Assembly: GCF_900130005.1 (NCBI RefSeq)
Contig: NZ_FQXP01000014.1
Location: forward strand, 6,955-70,954
Source of the DNA: Clostridium collagenovorans DSM 3089
Lineage (GTDB): Bacteria; Bacillota; Clostridia; Clostridiales; Clostridiaceae
DNA: 64,000 nt
Direction of reading: 5' to 3'
Shown here one piece after another: positions 8,884 through 16,942 of this stretch; position 1 is the stretch's first letter, and every line of letters starts with the position of its first letter. The notes under the pieces were generated by a model. That model was given only the letters and a program-made list of their open reading frames with translations. It ran no database searches and was not told where the DNA came from. A program made the translations under genes and the position numbers.

Positions 8884-9474
8884 TTATTTTATATATCCCT
8901 TTTCAACACAATCATCAACTACATAATTTATTAAATCTACAAATTCCTTAGGACCCTTTTTTAAAGTTATCTCATTTCTTTTATAAATCTTTTCCTTGGA
9001 AATATTATGTTCCTTCCAACTTCCACCCTCTGTCATATAATTAAGAAGTAGTGGCTGTAATCTATCTAACATAGATGCATATTCTGCTTCCTTTGTCTCA
9101 CATAATTCAAACTCTTCCCATAAGCTTTTAAATTCTTCCCCTTGATCCTCAGGAAGTAAACTAAATAATTTACATGCTGATTTTTCTTCTCTTTCACTTT
9201 TATCAACTAATGCCTTTTCATCAAAAGCAAAGGTATCACCAGCATATATTTCAATTAAGTCATGTATAAGAACCATTTTCATAACCTTATTTACATCAAT
9301 ATCTTTATCTACATACTCTGAAAGCATAAATGCCATTATTCCTAAATGCCAAGAATGTTCAGCATCATTTTCGTGCCTACTTTTATCTCCAACATAAGTC
9401 ATACGAAAAATATTTTTAACCTTGTCTATTTCTAATAAGAAATCCATTTGTTTTTTTAATCTTTCATTAATCAT
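8884..9474 (-). CDS. HD-domain hydrolase (YfbR/HDDC2-like)
   Basis: Probable metal-dependent nucleotidase. The HD signature is complete: H34-E35-N36 with AEHSWHLG (H40), H71-D72 in VLIHDLIEIYAGD, and a distal Asp in ASMLDRLQPLLLNY. The HENDAEHSWH string is typical of the 5'-nucleotidase-like HD subgroup. 196 residues from ATG 9474, which has GGGGG about eight bases upstream; the ATG at 9489 (MGVRV) overlaps that Shine-Dalgarno and is unlikely. Followed by the MATE gene. Confidence 0.85.
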   Translation of the reverse strand: MINERLKKQMDFLLEIDKVKNIFRMTYVGDKSRHENDAEHSWHLGIMAFMLSEYVDKDIDVNKVMKMVLIHDLIEIYAGDTFAFDEKALVDKSEREEKSACKLFSLLPEDQGEEFKSLWEEFELCETKEAEYASMLDRLQPLLLNYMTEGGSWKEHNISKEKIYKRNEITLKKGPKEFVDLINYVVDDCVEKGYIK

Positions 9475-9579
9475 AACTCTTACCCCCATAGTTTATTTAA
9501 AATTCTTTTAAGATTATATCATAAAAAACTACTTTTCTTGCTTAATAAATCAATTTCTAACATAATTTAAAAGTAAATT

Positions 9580-9612
9580 AAAAGGAGCCGCTATATAAGC
9601 TTGGCTCCTTTT
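9580..9612 (-). terminator. Terminator of the Na/Pi cotransporter gene
   Basis: Ten-bp stem AAAAGGAGCC / GGCTCCTTTT with a 13-nt loop, 12 bases beyond the stop at 9625. Confidence 0.85.
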
Positions 9613-9624
9613 ACACTGTATATA

Positions 9625-11226
9625 TTAAATAACTCTTTCTGCGATATTCGTAGAATGATCCCCTATTCTTTCTAGATTACTTATTAAATCTAAGAAAATA
9701 GCACTTCCATTAGCTACACATACCTTCTTACTTAATCTACTAATATTATTTTCTCTTATTTCTTTCTTATACTGATTTATACTTTCTTCTATACTCTTTA
9801 TACTTTTAGCCTTTGATACATCCTTGTTTTGATAAGCCTCTAAGGCTACACTTACAGCTTCTATAGTTTTATTATACATTCCAACTATTTCTACTCTAGC
9901 CTCATCCTGTATAGGTACATTTCCTTCACTTTTTTCAACTGCTAATTCTATTATATTCTTTGCATGATCTCCAATTCTCTCAATGTCATTAATTATATGG
10001 AATGTAGAGCTTATAACCTTACCATCCTCCTCTGGAAGATCATGAGAAGATAATAAAACTAAATAGTTAGTAATTTCTTTTTCTAGTGTATTTATTAATT
10101 CTTCATTTTTATAAAGTTCATTAGAGCAAGATGAATCATTATCTAAGAAAGCTTTCATTGATAATTCAAGGTTTTTCTTAGCTACATCACCCATTCTAAT
10201 AGTTTCTTTAAAAACTTGATCTGTAGCAATTACAGGTGTTTCTAATAATCTTTCATCTAAATATATAGCTCCACTGTAATCAACAGTATCTTCTCCTGGC
10301 ATTACTTTATTAGCTAAAGCAACCAAATATTTAGCACAAGGCAGTAAAACAATAGTTACTATAACATTAAAAATAGTATGAGCATTGGCAACCTGTCTTG
10401 CAACATTAGTTGGGTCAGTTTTCTGAACTATAGAAACAACTATGTCCATAAACGGTAGGAATATAATAACCCCTATAACATTGAAGAAAAGGTGAATTAA
10501 AGCAGCCTTTTTAGCTGTTTTATTTGAACCTAATGATGCTAATAATGCAGTAACACAAGTTCCTATATTACATCCGAAAATGATAGGTAATGCTACATTC
10601 ATATCTATGCTACCAGTAGTCGCTAAAGCAACTAATATACCTGTTGTCGCAGATGAACTTTGAACTATAGCAGTCATAACAAGACCTGCTAATACTCCTA
10701 AAAATCTATTATTTCCAATTGCTCCTATTACATCATTAAATACAGGTGACTCTGCCAAAGGTCTCATAGACTCTGACATTATTCCCATACCTAAAAACAA
10801 TATCCCAAATCCTAATCCTATATAAGCAACATCTCTTACTTTCTTCTTCTTAGCAACTAAAACAATAACAGCACATACTCCGATGAATATTGGTGCTATT
10901 GCATCTAAATTAAAAGAAACCATCTGAGCAGTTATGGTTGTCCCAATATTGGCACCCATAATAACTCCAGCAGCTTGCATTAAAGACATTAACCCTGCAT
11001 TTACAAAGCTAACCACCATTACTGTTGTCGCACTTGAACTTTGAATAACAGCTGTAACTAAGGCTCCCACTAGTACTCCTATGACTCTATTACTAGTTAC
11101 CTTCTCTAAGATAGTTTTTAATCTTTCTCCAGCTGCATTTTCTAAACCGTCTCCCATAAGTTTCATTCCAAATAAGAATAAACCTAAACCGCCTACTAAT
11201 TGGATAACCATACTTGTAATATCCAA
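9625..11226 (-). CDS. Na/Pi cotransporter family protein with C-terminal PhoU-like domain
   Basis: 533 residues. The membrane half has two inverted repeats, each with the QSSSATT signature (QSSSATTVMVVSFV and QSSSATTGILVALAT), plus GLGLFLFGMKLMGDGLE at the start. The cytoplasmic C-terminal ~200 residues are helical, with ERIGDHAKNI and ERIGDHSTNI, the two metal-binding-type repeats of PhoU. Predicted sodium-driven phosphate transport. The start codon is TTG (11224-11226) with GGGGAGAG before it; no in-frame ATG fits the conserved N-terminus better. Confidence 0.93.
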   Translation of the reverse strand: MDITSMVIQLVGGLGLFLFGMKLMGDGLENAAGERLKTILEKVTSNRVIGVLVGALVTAVIQSSSATTVMVVSFVNAGLMSLMQAAGVIMGANIGTTITAQMVSFNLDAIAPIFIGVCAVIVLVAKKKKVRDVAYIGLGFGILFLGMGIMSESMRPLAESPVFNDVIGAIGNNRFLGVLAGLVMTAIVQSSSATTGILVALATTGSIDMNVALPIIFGCNIGTCVTALLASLGSNKTAKKAALIHLFFNVIGVIIFLPFMDIVVSIVQKTDPTNVARQVANAHTIFNVIVTIVLLPCAKYLVALANKVMPGEDTVDYSGAIYLDERLLETPVIATDQVFKETIRMGDVAKKNLELSMKAFLDNDSSCSNELYKNEELINTLEKEITNYLVLLSSHDLPEEDGKVISSTFHIINDIERIGDHAKNIIELAVEKSEGNVPIQDEARVEIVGMYNKTIEAVSVALEAYQNKDVSKAKSIKSIEESINQYKKEIRENNISRLSKKVCVANGSAIFLDLISNLERIGDHSTNIAERVI

Positions 11227-11413
11227 GATTCTCTCCCCTTTTAAAAAGTATTTTTTAACCTTTACACTTAATATTTTCTAAATATTTATACCAATATTTT
11301 AATACTTTTTTACAATAATTCTACTAAGTTAACACATATTTAACCTTGAATTAACCTTACTATTACATTGATTTGATTACATTCCAATTCTCATTAACTT
11401 AAACTTAACAAAT

Positions 11414-11460
11414 AAAGGAACTATGAATTTAGAATAAAAATCTAAATTCATAGTTCCTTT
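11414..11460 (-). terminator. Terminator of the flavodoxin-DUF3793 operon
   Basis: Perfect 20-bp stem (11414-11433 and 11441-11460) with a 7-nt loop, 19 bases after the stop of the DUF3793 gene. Confidence 0.9.
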
Positions 11461-11479
11461 TATATACAACAAAATTTTA

Positions 11480-12130
11480 CTATCCAAATACTATACACTG
11501 TTTATTTTCAAACTTGCTTTTTAAAATACCACACAATATTTTATGTCGCTTTCCAATTAATATATTATCTAAAGTATGCTCCTTTACTTCATCATAAAGA
11601 TTAAAAATAGTTTTAGCATTACTTATACTATTATATACTTTCCAATAACCACAAGCTAAACACTTTTTTTCTGTACATTCCATAAAATCTCTAACATCAT
11701 CTATTGGATATCCTAAAAATACTCCAAGCTCATGTGGACAGGCATATAATGCATAACGTTCCTTTAGTTTTTCAACACATTGATTTAATGAAAAATCATA
11801 TTTATATCCTATAGAAATTAGAAACTTTAAGTTTTCAGGATTACTTATGGCTTTTTCAAGTAATTCTTCATCATATATAAGAACTATCAGCGACCTATCA
11901 CTTTCTCTTAATTGAATATATTTTAACCCTAAACTCTTAATATAATTTTCTCCATATAACTTCCATAAATCATAAGTTCTCTTATTATCATTTTTAACTA
12001 AATTTAGAGTAATTGATGGTTTTAGTTTTGCACTTATTAAAGCTATACTATAAGATACAAAAAGCTCAATATATTCTCTGTCTTCTTCATTATTTAATAA
12101 CTTATAAAATTCACTTAACTTATCAACCAT
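11480..12130 (-). CDS. DUF3793 family protein
   Basis: 216 residues. The DUF3793 hallmarks are ACPHELGVFLGYPIDDVRDF, with His after the first Cys, then CTEKKCLACGYWKVY, giving several conserved cysteines suggestive of metal or cluster binding. Function is unknown. It is translated from its own site, GGAGGAG eight bases before ATG 12130, only 14 bases after the flavodoxin stop, so it is cotranscribed and would share the Fur control. That context points to iron-limitation or heme/redox chemistry, which is inference. Confidence 0.82.
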   Translation of the reverse strand: MVDKLSEFYKLLNNEEDREYIELFVSYSIALISAKLKPSITLNLVKNDNKRTYDLWKLYGENYIKSLGLKYIQLRESDRSLIVLIYDEELLEKAISNPENLKFLISIGYKYDFSLNQCVEKLKERYALYACPHELGVFLGYPIDDVRDFMECTEKKCLACGYWKVYNSISNAKTIFNLYDEVKEHTLDNILIGKRHKILCGILKSKFENKQCIVFG

Positions 12131-12144
12131 CTCTTACTCCTCCA

Positions 12145-12570
12145 TTATTTATTAAGTTTAGCTATACTTCTTCCATATTTTATACATTCAAGTTCTGACT
12201 CACCATCTGGTGCATAATTAACAATTACTGGTCTTAATGGTACACTTGCTCCCGAAGATTTTACCCTTTCCTCAAAGCTATCCATCCACTCGCCACTTCC
12301 CCATCCATAAGAACCGAAAAGAGCCACTTGTTTTCCTTTTAAATCTGACTCTACTTTCTCTAAAAATGGGATAAATTCTCCATCCTCTAATTCTTCTTGT
12401 CCCATAGATGGACATCCTAAAACTATTACCTCATCATCTTTTAAAGAATCTATATTATTACTTGATATATTTAAAATCTCTGCGTTCCCGCCCTCTTCTT
12501 TAATCCCTTTTAAAATAAGATTTGCCATTGCTTCAGTGTTACCTGTTCCACTCCAGTAAATTATTTTCAT
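12145..12570 (-). CDS. Flavodoxin
   Basis: Small FMN electron carrier that replaces ferredoxin under low iron. 141 residues starting MKIIYWSGTGNTEAMA, where SGTGNTE (7-13) is the FMN phosphate loop. Further FMN contacts are in the LGCPSMGQEELE and FGSYGWGSGEWM regions. ATG 12570 follows AAGGAGG by about nine bases. First gene of the operon with DUF3793. A near-perfect Fur box lies just upstream over the predicted transcription start. Confidence 0.95.
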   Translation of the reverse strand: MKIIYWSGTGNTEAMANLILKGIKEEGGNAEILNISSNNIDSLKDDEVIVLGCPSMGQEELEDGEFIPFLEKVESDLKGKQVALFGSYGWGSGEWMDSFEERVKSSGASVPLRPVIVNYAPDGESELECIKYGRSIAKLNK

Positions 12571-12599
12571 AACCCTGACCTCCTTATTATTTTACTACT

Positions 12600-12618
12600 G
12601 ATAATGATTATCATTATC
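12600..12618. promoter_or_regulatory. Fur box
   Basis: gataatgattatcattatc matches the 19-bp Fur consensus at 18 of 19 positions. It sits 30 bases before the flavodoxin ATG and just downstream of the predicted -10, where a bound repressor would block initiation. Confidence 0.88.
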
Positions 12619-12627
12619 TTAATATTT

Positions 12628-12656
12628 AATATATACTCATAAATAAAAAATGTCAA
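12628..12656 (-). promoter_or_regulatory. Flavodoxin operon promoter
   Basis: Perfect -35 TTGACA (12651-12656), 17-base spacer and TATATT (12628-12633) on the minus strand. The Fur box begins ten bases after the -10. Confidence 0.8.
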
Positions 12657-12726
12657 CGATTTTATCTATTTACCTCTGATATTATTTTTCCCATTCGTTC
12701 ATTAGTATAACTATAAATTAGTGTAC

Positions 12727-12951
12727 TCAGTGTTTACGCCCGCATAATTGTTTACACTTACACATAGCTCGTTTTATTAACCTACTATACTTAATAGTTG
12801 ATGTTTTATATTCGGAGGAGTAGTTTATATACTCCCTAATAATTGAATTTATTATTTTAGCAATAATGCTTATATTACTTCTAGTAAGCTTATGTAGGTT
12901 TAATTCTTGTGAGCATTCTCTTATAAAAATATTATTTAAACCTCTATACAA
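12727..12951 (-). CDS. Doubtful small ORF or gene remnant
   Basis: A 74-codon frame opening with TTG and no ribosome-binding site, lying just beyond the GNAT terminator. The product is basic, with a helical-looking RSNISIIAKIINSIIREYI and a Cys-rich end CKCKQLCGRKH. I do not recognise it. It may be a decayed C-terminal fragment or chance. Confidence 0.2.
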   Translation of the reverse strand: MYRGLNNIFIRECSQELNLHKLTRSNISIIAKIINSIIREYINYSSEYKTSTIKYSRLIKRAMCKCKQLCGRKH

Positions 12952-12959
12952 TCAATAAA

Positions 12960-13002
12960 AAAGGAATTAAAATAGCAATTTTCTCACTATTTCAATTCCT
13001 TT
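12960..13002 (-). terminator. Terminator of the GNAT gene
   Basis: Sixteen-bp stem with one wobble (12960-12975 and 12987-13002), followed on the minus strand by a T-run. Confidence 0.88.
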
Positions 13003-13035
13003 TAATCTTTTTTCATATAAAATAATAGTTATTTA

Positions 13036-13542
13036 TTAATGTTTAATTCTAGCCATAATTATTTCATCAACATATTCGCCATTTCTAATGGCTGCTTTTA
13101 CCTTTATACCTTCTCTTTTAAATCCACATTTTTCATAAAGATGAATAGCAGGCAAATTATCAAAAAAAACTCCCAACTCTATACGTACAAGCATTAACCA
13201 ATTGTCAGCAATATCTAAAATTGTTTCTAATAATTTAGTTCCAACACCCTTATTCTGATAATCTTTATGAACCATTAACATTATTGATGCAGAATGACGA
13301 AGTCTTGGATTATTAGGTATAACTAATGATGATGTGCCAATTAAAAGTTCGCTTTTATCCTTTTCCTGTAGAATTGCAACAAATTGATAATCATTTTGTG
13401 TTAGATTTATAATTTTTGAATGATCAATGTTTATTCTTTGGGAAGGTATTGTTAATGTACTTTCAAATATCCCAGGCATACGTCTTAATAAATTAATTCC
13501 TTCTGCATCTTCAAGTTTAACAGGTCTAATTATAATGTTCAT
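13036..13542 (-). CDS. GNAT family N-acetyltransferase
   Basis: 168 residues of the GCN5-related acetyltransferase fold. It starts MNIIIRPVKLEDAEGINLL, with the acetyl-CoA-binding motif A at MVHKDYQNKGVGTKLLETIL (Q/R-x-x-G-x-G/A as QNKGVG) and motif B at NLPAIHLYEKCGFKREG. Acceptor unknown. AAAGGAG lies before ATG 13542. Single gene with its own terminator. Confidence 0.9.
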   Translation of the reverse strand: MNIIIRPVKLEDAEGINLLRRMPGIFESTLTIPSQRINIDHSKIINLTQNDYQFVAILQEKDKSELLIGTSSLVIPNNPRLRHSASIMLMVHKDYQNKGVGTKLLETILDIADNWLMLVRIELGVFFDNLPAIHLYEKCGFKREGIKVKAAIRNGEYVDEIIMARIKH

Positions 13543-13670
13543 TTCTATACTCCTTTCTATAAATTTATTATTTTCTTCTCTATTGTAATATTAAGGTTTT
13601 TGTTACAATATATTCTTTATGTTTGTATTATACATTATATCGTAATAACTTCAAGTGATTTTTTTATACT

Positions 13671-13710
13671 AAAAAAGCCTTCCCTAATTGTAAGGGAAAG
13701 CTTCTTTTTT
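13671..13710 (-). terminator. Terminator of the yhaM-like gene
   Basis: AAGCCTTCCCT / AGGGAAAGCTT with one mismatch, framed by an A-run and a T-run; eight bases beyond the stop at 13718. Confidence 0.85.
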
Positions 13711-13717
13711 AACTTTC

Positions 13718-14680
13718 TTATTCTCTTCCAAATTTACTTTTATAAATGCTTATATTATCTAGTGAAGAAATTCTATCTGAAAAACAGCCTACATTTGTTT
13801 CATTTAATGCCTTATTCATATCATACATTCTAGAGTCTATCATGTCTAAATGATGTAATAACTCTGCCTCTGGTATCATAGGTTTTTTAGGGCTTCCATA
13901 CTCAGGATAATAATGATGAGCAAGAATCATATGCTGAAGTAACATAGAAATCTCTTTATCCACATTTAATTCTTTAGCTATTCTTTCGATTCTTCTAACT
14001 CCCATTGTTATATGTCCTAGAAGCTGACCTTCTACACTATACTCACTTACTATTCCTAAACTATTCGCAATCATCTCTTCCATTTTAGATATATCATGAA
14101 GTATTATTCCAGCATATAAAAGATCTTGATTTAAAAAGCTATAAATTTCACTAAGCTTTTCAGCACCCTTTAACATAGTTGTTGTGTGATATAGTAATCC
14201 ACCTCTTACAGCATGATGATTAGACTTAGCTGCAGGGAAATATAGAATATCTGGACCTGCCTCCTCTAAGACTGCTGTAACTATATTTTGAATATCCTCA
14301 TTTTTAATCTTATCTTTAAATCTTAAAACATCTTCAAACATGTCTTTACTGTCGTAAGGAGCTGTTGGTACAAAATCCTCTATATTTATATCATCGGAGT
14401 CCTCTGCTAATCTCATAGTATCTATTTTTAGTTGAAGTTTTCCCTTCCACTCTATTACATTAGCTTTTGCAAATACAATTTTATGCTCTTTAAATAGTTC
14501 ATCATATCCATTTTTATATTCCCAAAGTTTCGCATTTATATCTCCAGTCTTATCTATAAAGGTCATATCTAAAAACTTATTATTACTACCATTTGTTAAC
14601 TTAACATTTATATCCTTAAGAAGATAAAATCCTTCTACTTTTTCACCTTTTTTTAATTCGCATATATGTTTAAATTTCAT
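13718..14680 (-). CDS. yhaM: 3'-5' exoribonuclease YhaM family protein
   Basis: 320 residues: an N-terminal OB-fold (about 1-100, with a nucleic-acid-binding pattern FLDMTFIDKTGDINAKLWEY) then an HD hydrolase domain with YHTTTMLKGAEKL, GIILHDISKMEE and LQHMILAHHYYPEYGSPKKP. This domain order is that of YhaM, which trims RNA 3' ends. The frame extends 21 codons upstream of MKFKHICELKKG, but that extension is not conserved-looking, so ATG 14680 is used; GGGGAGAG lies about ten bases before it. Confidence 0.88.
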   Translation of the reverse strand: MKFKHICELKKGEKVEGFYLLKDINVKLTNGSNNKFLDMTFIDKTGDINAKLWEYKNGYDELFKEHKIVFAKANVIEWKGKLQLKIDTMRLAEDSDDINIEDFVPTAPYDSKDMFEDVLRFKDKIKNEDIQNIVTAVLEEAGPDILYFPAAKSNHHAVRGGLLYHTTTMLKGAEKLSEIYSFLNQDLLYAGIILHDISKMEEMIANSLGIVSEYSVEGQLLGHITMGVRRIERIAKELNVDKEISMLLQHMILAHHYYPEYGSPKKPMIPEAELLHHLDMIDSRMYDMNKALNETNVGCFSDRISSLDNISIYKSKFGRE

Positions 14681-15278
14681 ACTGATACTACTCTCCCCTA
14701 TGACTTGATTTTTACTCAAATACTTATAAATATTATACCACAACTAAAAAAAATAATTATAGTTGACACTGTTTATTATGAAGTATTTAAATGCTATACT
14801 ATATTAATAATTATATTTTACATAATTAAGTTTTAACCATCTTTATATGATTTTATAAATATATTTACGTAAAAGTTTAGTATAAACAATTTTTCATATT
14901 ATATAACTAAATTTTAAATATATTTATTATACATTTAACCCATAAAGTTTAAAAGGATAAACACTAAATACTTAGTTTTAAGCTTACTTTAAAATACAAT
15001 TCTATATTGTGTTTTTAATAATGTAACTTATAGGTTTTCATAAATAAATATCATGTATATTACTAAATTTATATATGAAGCTACCAACGTAAACTACAAT
15101 ATCATAATATATTTTTGACATTGTAAAAAAAATATATAACATTAGTATGTATTTTATTTATAAAATCAACTAATAATTAGTTATATTTTGTTTTAATAAA
15201 TATTGTTTATTGTTAATTAGTACTGTAATTATAAATATTTTTATTTCATATTACAACTATTATATAGAAGGAGATACC
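14681..15278. other. Divergent yhaM-helicase intergenic region
   Basis: About 600 AT-rich bases. The only signal I can support is a helicase promoter candidate at 15115-15142. No gene, riboswitch or repeat recognised; a long leader upstream of a DEAD-box gene would fit cold-shock control, but no structure was identified. Confidence 0.4.
15115..15142 (+). promoter_or_regulatory. Candidate DEAD-box helicase promoter
   Basis: Perfect TTGACA (15115-15120), 16-base spacer, TAACAT (4/6 match). It would give a leader of about 130 bases. Confidence 0.4.
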
Positions 15279-16559
15279 ATGGATAATTCGTTTAATTTAC
15301 TTAACTTAAAAGATGATGTTGTAAAATCCTTAGAGAAAAGAGGATTAACAACTCCAACAGAAATTCAGAAAAGAGCTATTCCAGTAGCTTTAGAAGGTAA
15401 GGATTTAATTGGTCATTCTGAAACCGGTACTGGTAAAACCTTAGCTTACCTTTTACCTATTATAGAAAAGATTGATTTATCAATTAAAACTCCTCAAGCT
15501 ATTATTTTAGCTCCTACTCATGAATTAGTAGTTCAAATCAAAAAAGAATTAGATAGTATTGTTAAGGGTTGTGAAAATCCTAACTTAAATAATATACATT
15601 CTATTTCTTTAATAGGTGATGTTAATATAAAGCGTCAATTGGAGAAGCTAAAAGAAAAGCCTCAAATTATTATAGGTACTACTGGAAGAATAGTTGAACT
15701 TCTAGACCTAAAAAAATTAAAATGTCACACAGTTAAGACTATAGTTTTAGATGAAGGTGATAGACTTTTAGATGAAACTAACATTACAGCTGTAGAAAGA
15801 ATTATTAAGTCTACTTTAAAAGAAAGACAGCTTATGCTATTCTCTGCAACTATGCCTGATGAAGCTGTAAAGCTTTGCGGTAACTTTATGAAAGAAATTA
15901 ATATTATAAAATCTGGTGATAATGTTACAATTTCTGAAAACATAGAGCATCTCTTTTTTACATGTGAAAAAAGAGATAAAATACTTTTAATTAGAAAGCT
16001 TATGGCATCTATTAAACCTGAAAAGGCATTACTATTCATAAATAATTGTAATGATATAGAAACTTTAACTGCTAAATTACAATATCACCACCTAAAGGTT
16101 GATTGTATTCATGGCTCCTTAGTTAAAAATCATAGAAGAGATGCCTTAGATGATTTAAGAAGCGGAAAAATAAACTTGCTTGTTACTTCTGACTTAGCAT
16201 CTAGAGGACTACATATAGATGGTATTACTCACATATTTAACTTAGATATACCTGAGGACAGTAAGAACTATCTTCACAGAGTTGGTAGAACTGGTAGAGC
16301 TGGTGAAAAAGGAACTGCTATCTCTATCGTTACAGAAAACGAACTAGGATTACTTAAAAGATGTTGTACCCTTTATGGAATTTCAATACAACAAAAGGAA
16401 ATCTCTCATGGTAAAATCTTTGATGTTAAATCTGAAAAGGATTCTAAGTTTTACTCTAAGGTTAATACAAAAAAACCTTCTGTTATGCCTAGCACTAAGA
16501 CTAAGCCTAAAAAGAATAAAACTAATAAGGATAAAGGCAAGAGAAAACCTAAAAAATAA
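15279..16559 (+). CDS. DEAD-box RNA helicase with a DEGD motif II
   Basis: 426 residues, ATP-dependent RNA remodelling. Visible motifs: Q-motif GLTTPTEIQKRAI, motif I ETGTGKT, Ia APTHELV, motif II VLDEGDRLLD (DEGD instead of DEAD), III FSAT, IV-VI with SDLASRGLHI and HRVGRTGRAG. A 35-residue tail is extremely Lys-rich, likely for RNA binding. The frame starts earlier at 15210, but ATG 15279 follows AAGGAGAT and begins the conserved part. Followed by a small basic gene. Confidence 0.92.
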   Translation: MDNSFNLLNLKDDVVKSLEKRGLTTPTEIQKRAIPVALEGKDLIGHSETGTGKTLAYLLPIIEKIDLSIKTPQAIILAPTHELVVQIKKELDSIVKGCENPNLNNIHSISLIGDVNIKRQLEKLKEKPQIIIGTTGRIVELLDLKKLKCHTVKTIVLDEGDRLLDETNITAVERIIKSTLKERQLMLFSATMPDEAVKLCGNFMKEINIIKSGDNVTISENIEHLFFTCEKRDKILLIRKLMASIKPEKALLFINNCNDIETLTAKLQYHHLKVDCIHGSLVKNHRRDALDDLRSGKINLLVTSDLASRGLHIDGITHIFNLDIPEDSKNYLHRVGRTGRAGEKGTAISIVTENELGLLKRCCTLYGISIQQKEISHGKIFDVKSEKDSKFYSKVNTKKPSVMPSTKTKPKKNKTNKDKGKRKPKK

Positions 16560-16670
16560 TTTTGTAATTTCAATTTAATTTTTGTATAAATGATACCCTA
16601 AAGGCAATAATACAAATAAGCTATTAAGCTAATTTATACTTATATTAAGTCTGAAGGGAGACGTTTAAAA

Positions 16671-16808
16671 ATGGCAAAGAATAAAAATGCTAAGAAACCA
16701 AAACAAACATCAAATATGGATGTTGCAATGATGGAAGTACCAGGCTCCACAAAGGGCAAAAAGAAAGATAAACAAACAAAAGGAATGGTTATGGGCGACC
16801 TTGATTAG
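16671..16808 (+). CDS. Small highly basic protein of unknown function
   Basis: 45 residues, beginning MAKNKNAKKPKQTSN and ending KGMVMGDLD, with 12 lysines. GAAGGGAG precedes the ATG at normal spacing and a strong terminator follows, so it looks genuine despite its size. Probably cytoplasmic and nucleic-acid-binding by charge only. It lies about 110 bases downstream of the DEAD-box gene, with a similar Lys-rich composition to that protein's tail. I do not recognise the family. Confidence 0.7.
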   Translation: MAKNKNAKKPKQTSNMDVAMMEVPGSTKGKKKDKQTKGMVMGDLD

Positions 16809-16815
16809 AAATTTT

Positions 16816-16846
16816 AAATCCGCGGCTTTTACTGCGGATTTTTTTA
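16816..16846 (+). terminator. Terminator after the small basic gene
   Basis: Stem AAATCCGC / GCGGATTT with a 10-nt loop and a following T-run, seven bases beyond the stop. Confidence 0.9.
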
Positions 16847-16860
16847 TTGTAATATGATAT

Positions 16861-16878
16861 CTGTAACTTAAGTTACAG
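16861..16878. promoter_or_regulatory. HcpR-type CRP/FNR operator upstream of hcp
   Basis: Perfect 18-bp palindrome CTGTAACTTAAGTTACAG. With the -10 TATAAT at 16899-16904 and a start about 7 bases later (~16911), its centre is at -41.5, the classic class II activator position of CRP/FNR proteins. A CRP/FNR regulator gene lies at the other end of hcp. Confidence 0.65.
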
Positions 16879-16898
16879 ATTTTATTACTTACTCATCT

Positions 16899-16904
16899 TA
16901 TAAT
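16899..16904 (+). promoter_or_regulatory. hcp promoter -10 element
   Basis: Perfect TATAAT with no good -35 hexamer at the expected place (CAGATT region), as expected of an activator-dependent promoter. Confidence 0.55.
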
Positions 16905-16942
16905 GTGTATATAAAATACATATTAAATCGGAGGTTTTAATT

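Noticed and set aside
13600..13833. 77-codon plus-strand frame
   Set aside because: Crosses the terminator and 3' end of the yhaM-like gene; no ribosome site.
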